Below, piece after piece: positions 63,174 to 64,000 of a stretch of 64,000 nt of DNA. Position numbers and translations under genes: made by a program. Where the stretch lies: contig NZ_CP009506.1 in the NCBI RefSeq assembly GCF_000970085.1, positions 4,340,001-4,404,000 of the forward strand, given 5' to 3'. Under the pieces are notes generated by a model. It had not been told where the DNA came from, searched no databases, and saw nothing but the letters and a program-made list of their open reading frames with translations. Origin of the DNA: Methanosarcina siciliae T4/M. GTDB lineage: Archaea > Halobacteriota > Methanosarcinia > Methanosarcinales > Methanosarcinaceae. Each line of letters opens with the position of its first letter. Position 1 is the first letter of the stretch.

Positions 63174-63185
63174 AATATATAAATT
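63174..63185 (-). promoter_or_regulatory. Possible TATA box of the ATP synthase operon
   Basis: On the minus strand, aatttatatatt lies about 27 bp upstream of the ahaH ATG. Transcription would then begin close to the start codon. Other AT-rich words lie farther upstream, so the assignment is tentative. Confidence 0.45.
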
Positions 63186-64000
63186 AATAATTAAAAATCC
63201 CTACTCCAATGGAGGTAGTTAACAAATCCTTTGCGAAAGAACTATATAACAGCTTCGGTTTTATCGAAGAGGACATTAATAATTATCACGATCAATCATT
63301 ATGTACTGAATTTACAGGAAATTTTTAAGAATTTTAAAAATATAAATATCAACATATACGGTTAAAATCCAAAAGATTAAATAGAACAGTAAAAAATAAT
63401 TAAATAGAAACAGTTTAATATAATTAATTGACAGAAAATGCTGAATCCTGCCCGCAGAATAGAAATGCAAAGCCATGAAAAACCTTTTTTAAATTAACAT
63501 TTTAATAGGGAATATTAAGTTCAGCCAAAAATAAATGTGAATTTACGTCCTGGATTTAAAACTTTGTAAAATAAATCGTATAGATGTGTTTGGGCTTAAA
63601 ACGCATATACTCCCCTTTTTCATCGTTAAGAAATTTAAAGTAATTTTAACTAAGAAATAAATGAATTTATTAAGAGTGATAAATATAATGATTTTTTAAA
63701 AATATATACTGTGTTTCTCCGATGATGGGACTCATAGGGTGGGTATCTCTGTTCATTTTCCCCTTTCACTTGTGAATTTCAAAAAAAATATTACAGAAAG
63801 ATATACAGAGAAAATGAGATGAAATTGAAGATTATAAGGTAAGGTAAAAAGCTGGAAAATGATCCCTGAAAACACGGGAACTCCTTTAAAATAATGAAAA
63901 ATACAGGAAATCAAAAAAATAAATATCCAATAATATTAAAGAAGATGGAATACTCTGGAAAAAGCAAAAAACCAGAAATAAGTTGCCCTTAAGGAATAAT
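63186..64000. other. AT-rich region upstream of the ATP synthase operon
   Basis: About 800 bp with very low GC content, no open reading frame that I would accept, and no clear tandem or inverted repeats. It probably contains the distal promoter region of the aha operon; the gene beyond lies outside the window. Confidence 0.45.

Overview
The window is chromosomal DNA of a methanogenic archaeon of the genus Methanosarcina. The evidence is a formylmethanofuran dehydrogenase operon in the order F-A-C-D-B, a nine-gene A1AO ATP synthase operon in the order H-I-K-E-C-F-A-B-D followed by a small tenth gene, a corrinoid/methyltransferase/transporter trio that looks like mtpCAP, an Msr-type regulator with a DUF1724-like domain, preQ0/archaeosine genes, archaeal TATA boxes and AT-rich intergenic DNA. 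I cannot name the species from sequence alone; a close relative of M. acetivorans is my guess.

Layout. 1-12 kb is a nitrogen block: a glutamate synthase split into three subunits plus an F420 hydrogenase beta-like protein (485-4838), glutamine synthetase with an NrpR-type operator (5666-7048), and amtB-glnK (9859-11617). TspO, a DUF1059-like protein and two small Hsp20 proteins lie between them. 12-19 kb holds a drug-type ABC exporter, a methyltransferase, a hydantoinase-family protein abutting a broken phosphoesterase, a DGC-type zinc protein and an intact phosphodiesterase. 19-23.5 kb is queC-DUF366-queE-queD, then nifB and a ferredoxin. 23.8-30.2 kb carries methanogenesis marker 2, small conserved genes, a decayed IS1-type element, a DUF98 gene without a normal start codon, tRNA-Thr and a methyltransferase.

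30.6-36 kb is the fmd/fwd operon, with a MITE-like element upstream. 36.8-45 kb is gene-poor: a DHH phosphoesterase, two facing DUF1699 paralogues around a flavodoxin-ferredoxin protein, an Msr-type regulator and remnants of at least three transposase genes. 45.2-49 kb is mtpC-mtpA-mtpP, with a striking 15-bp tandem array between mtpA and mtpP. 49.8-54.5 kb has a long coiled-coil protein, a third DUF1699 paralogue and hypF. 54.5-63.2 kb is the ATP synthase operon, with an elaborate set of inverted repeats just after the c-subunit gene.

How the genes fit together: glnA, GOGAT, AmtB and GlnK take up and assimilate ammonium. MtpC/A/P would bring in a methylated sulfur compound and pass its methyl group to coenzyme M. 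Fmd catalyses the CO2/formylmethanofuran step, and the A1AO synthase turns the resulting ion gradient into ATP. I saw no CRISPR array, prophage or classical defence island. The most unusual signals are non-coding: the 15-bp array in the mtp operon, the hairpin cluster after ahaK, several perfect palindromes upstream of regulated genes, and a hairpin over a DUF1699 ribosome-binding site.
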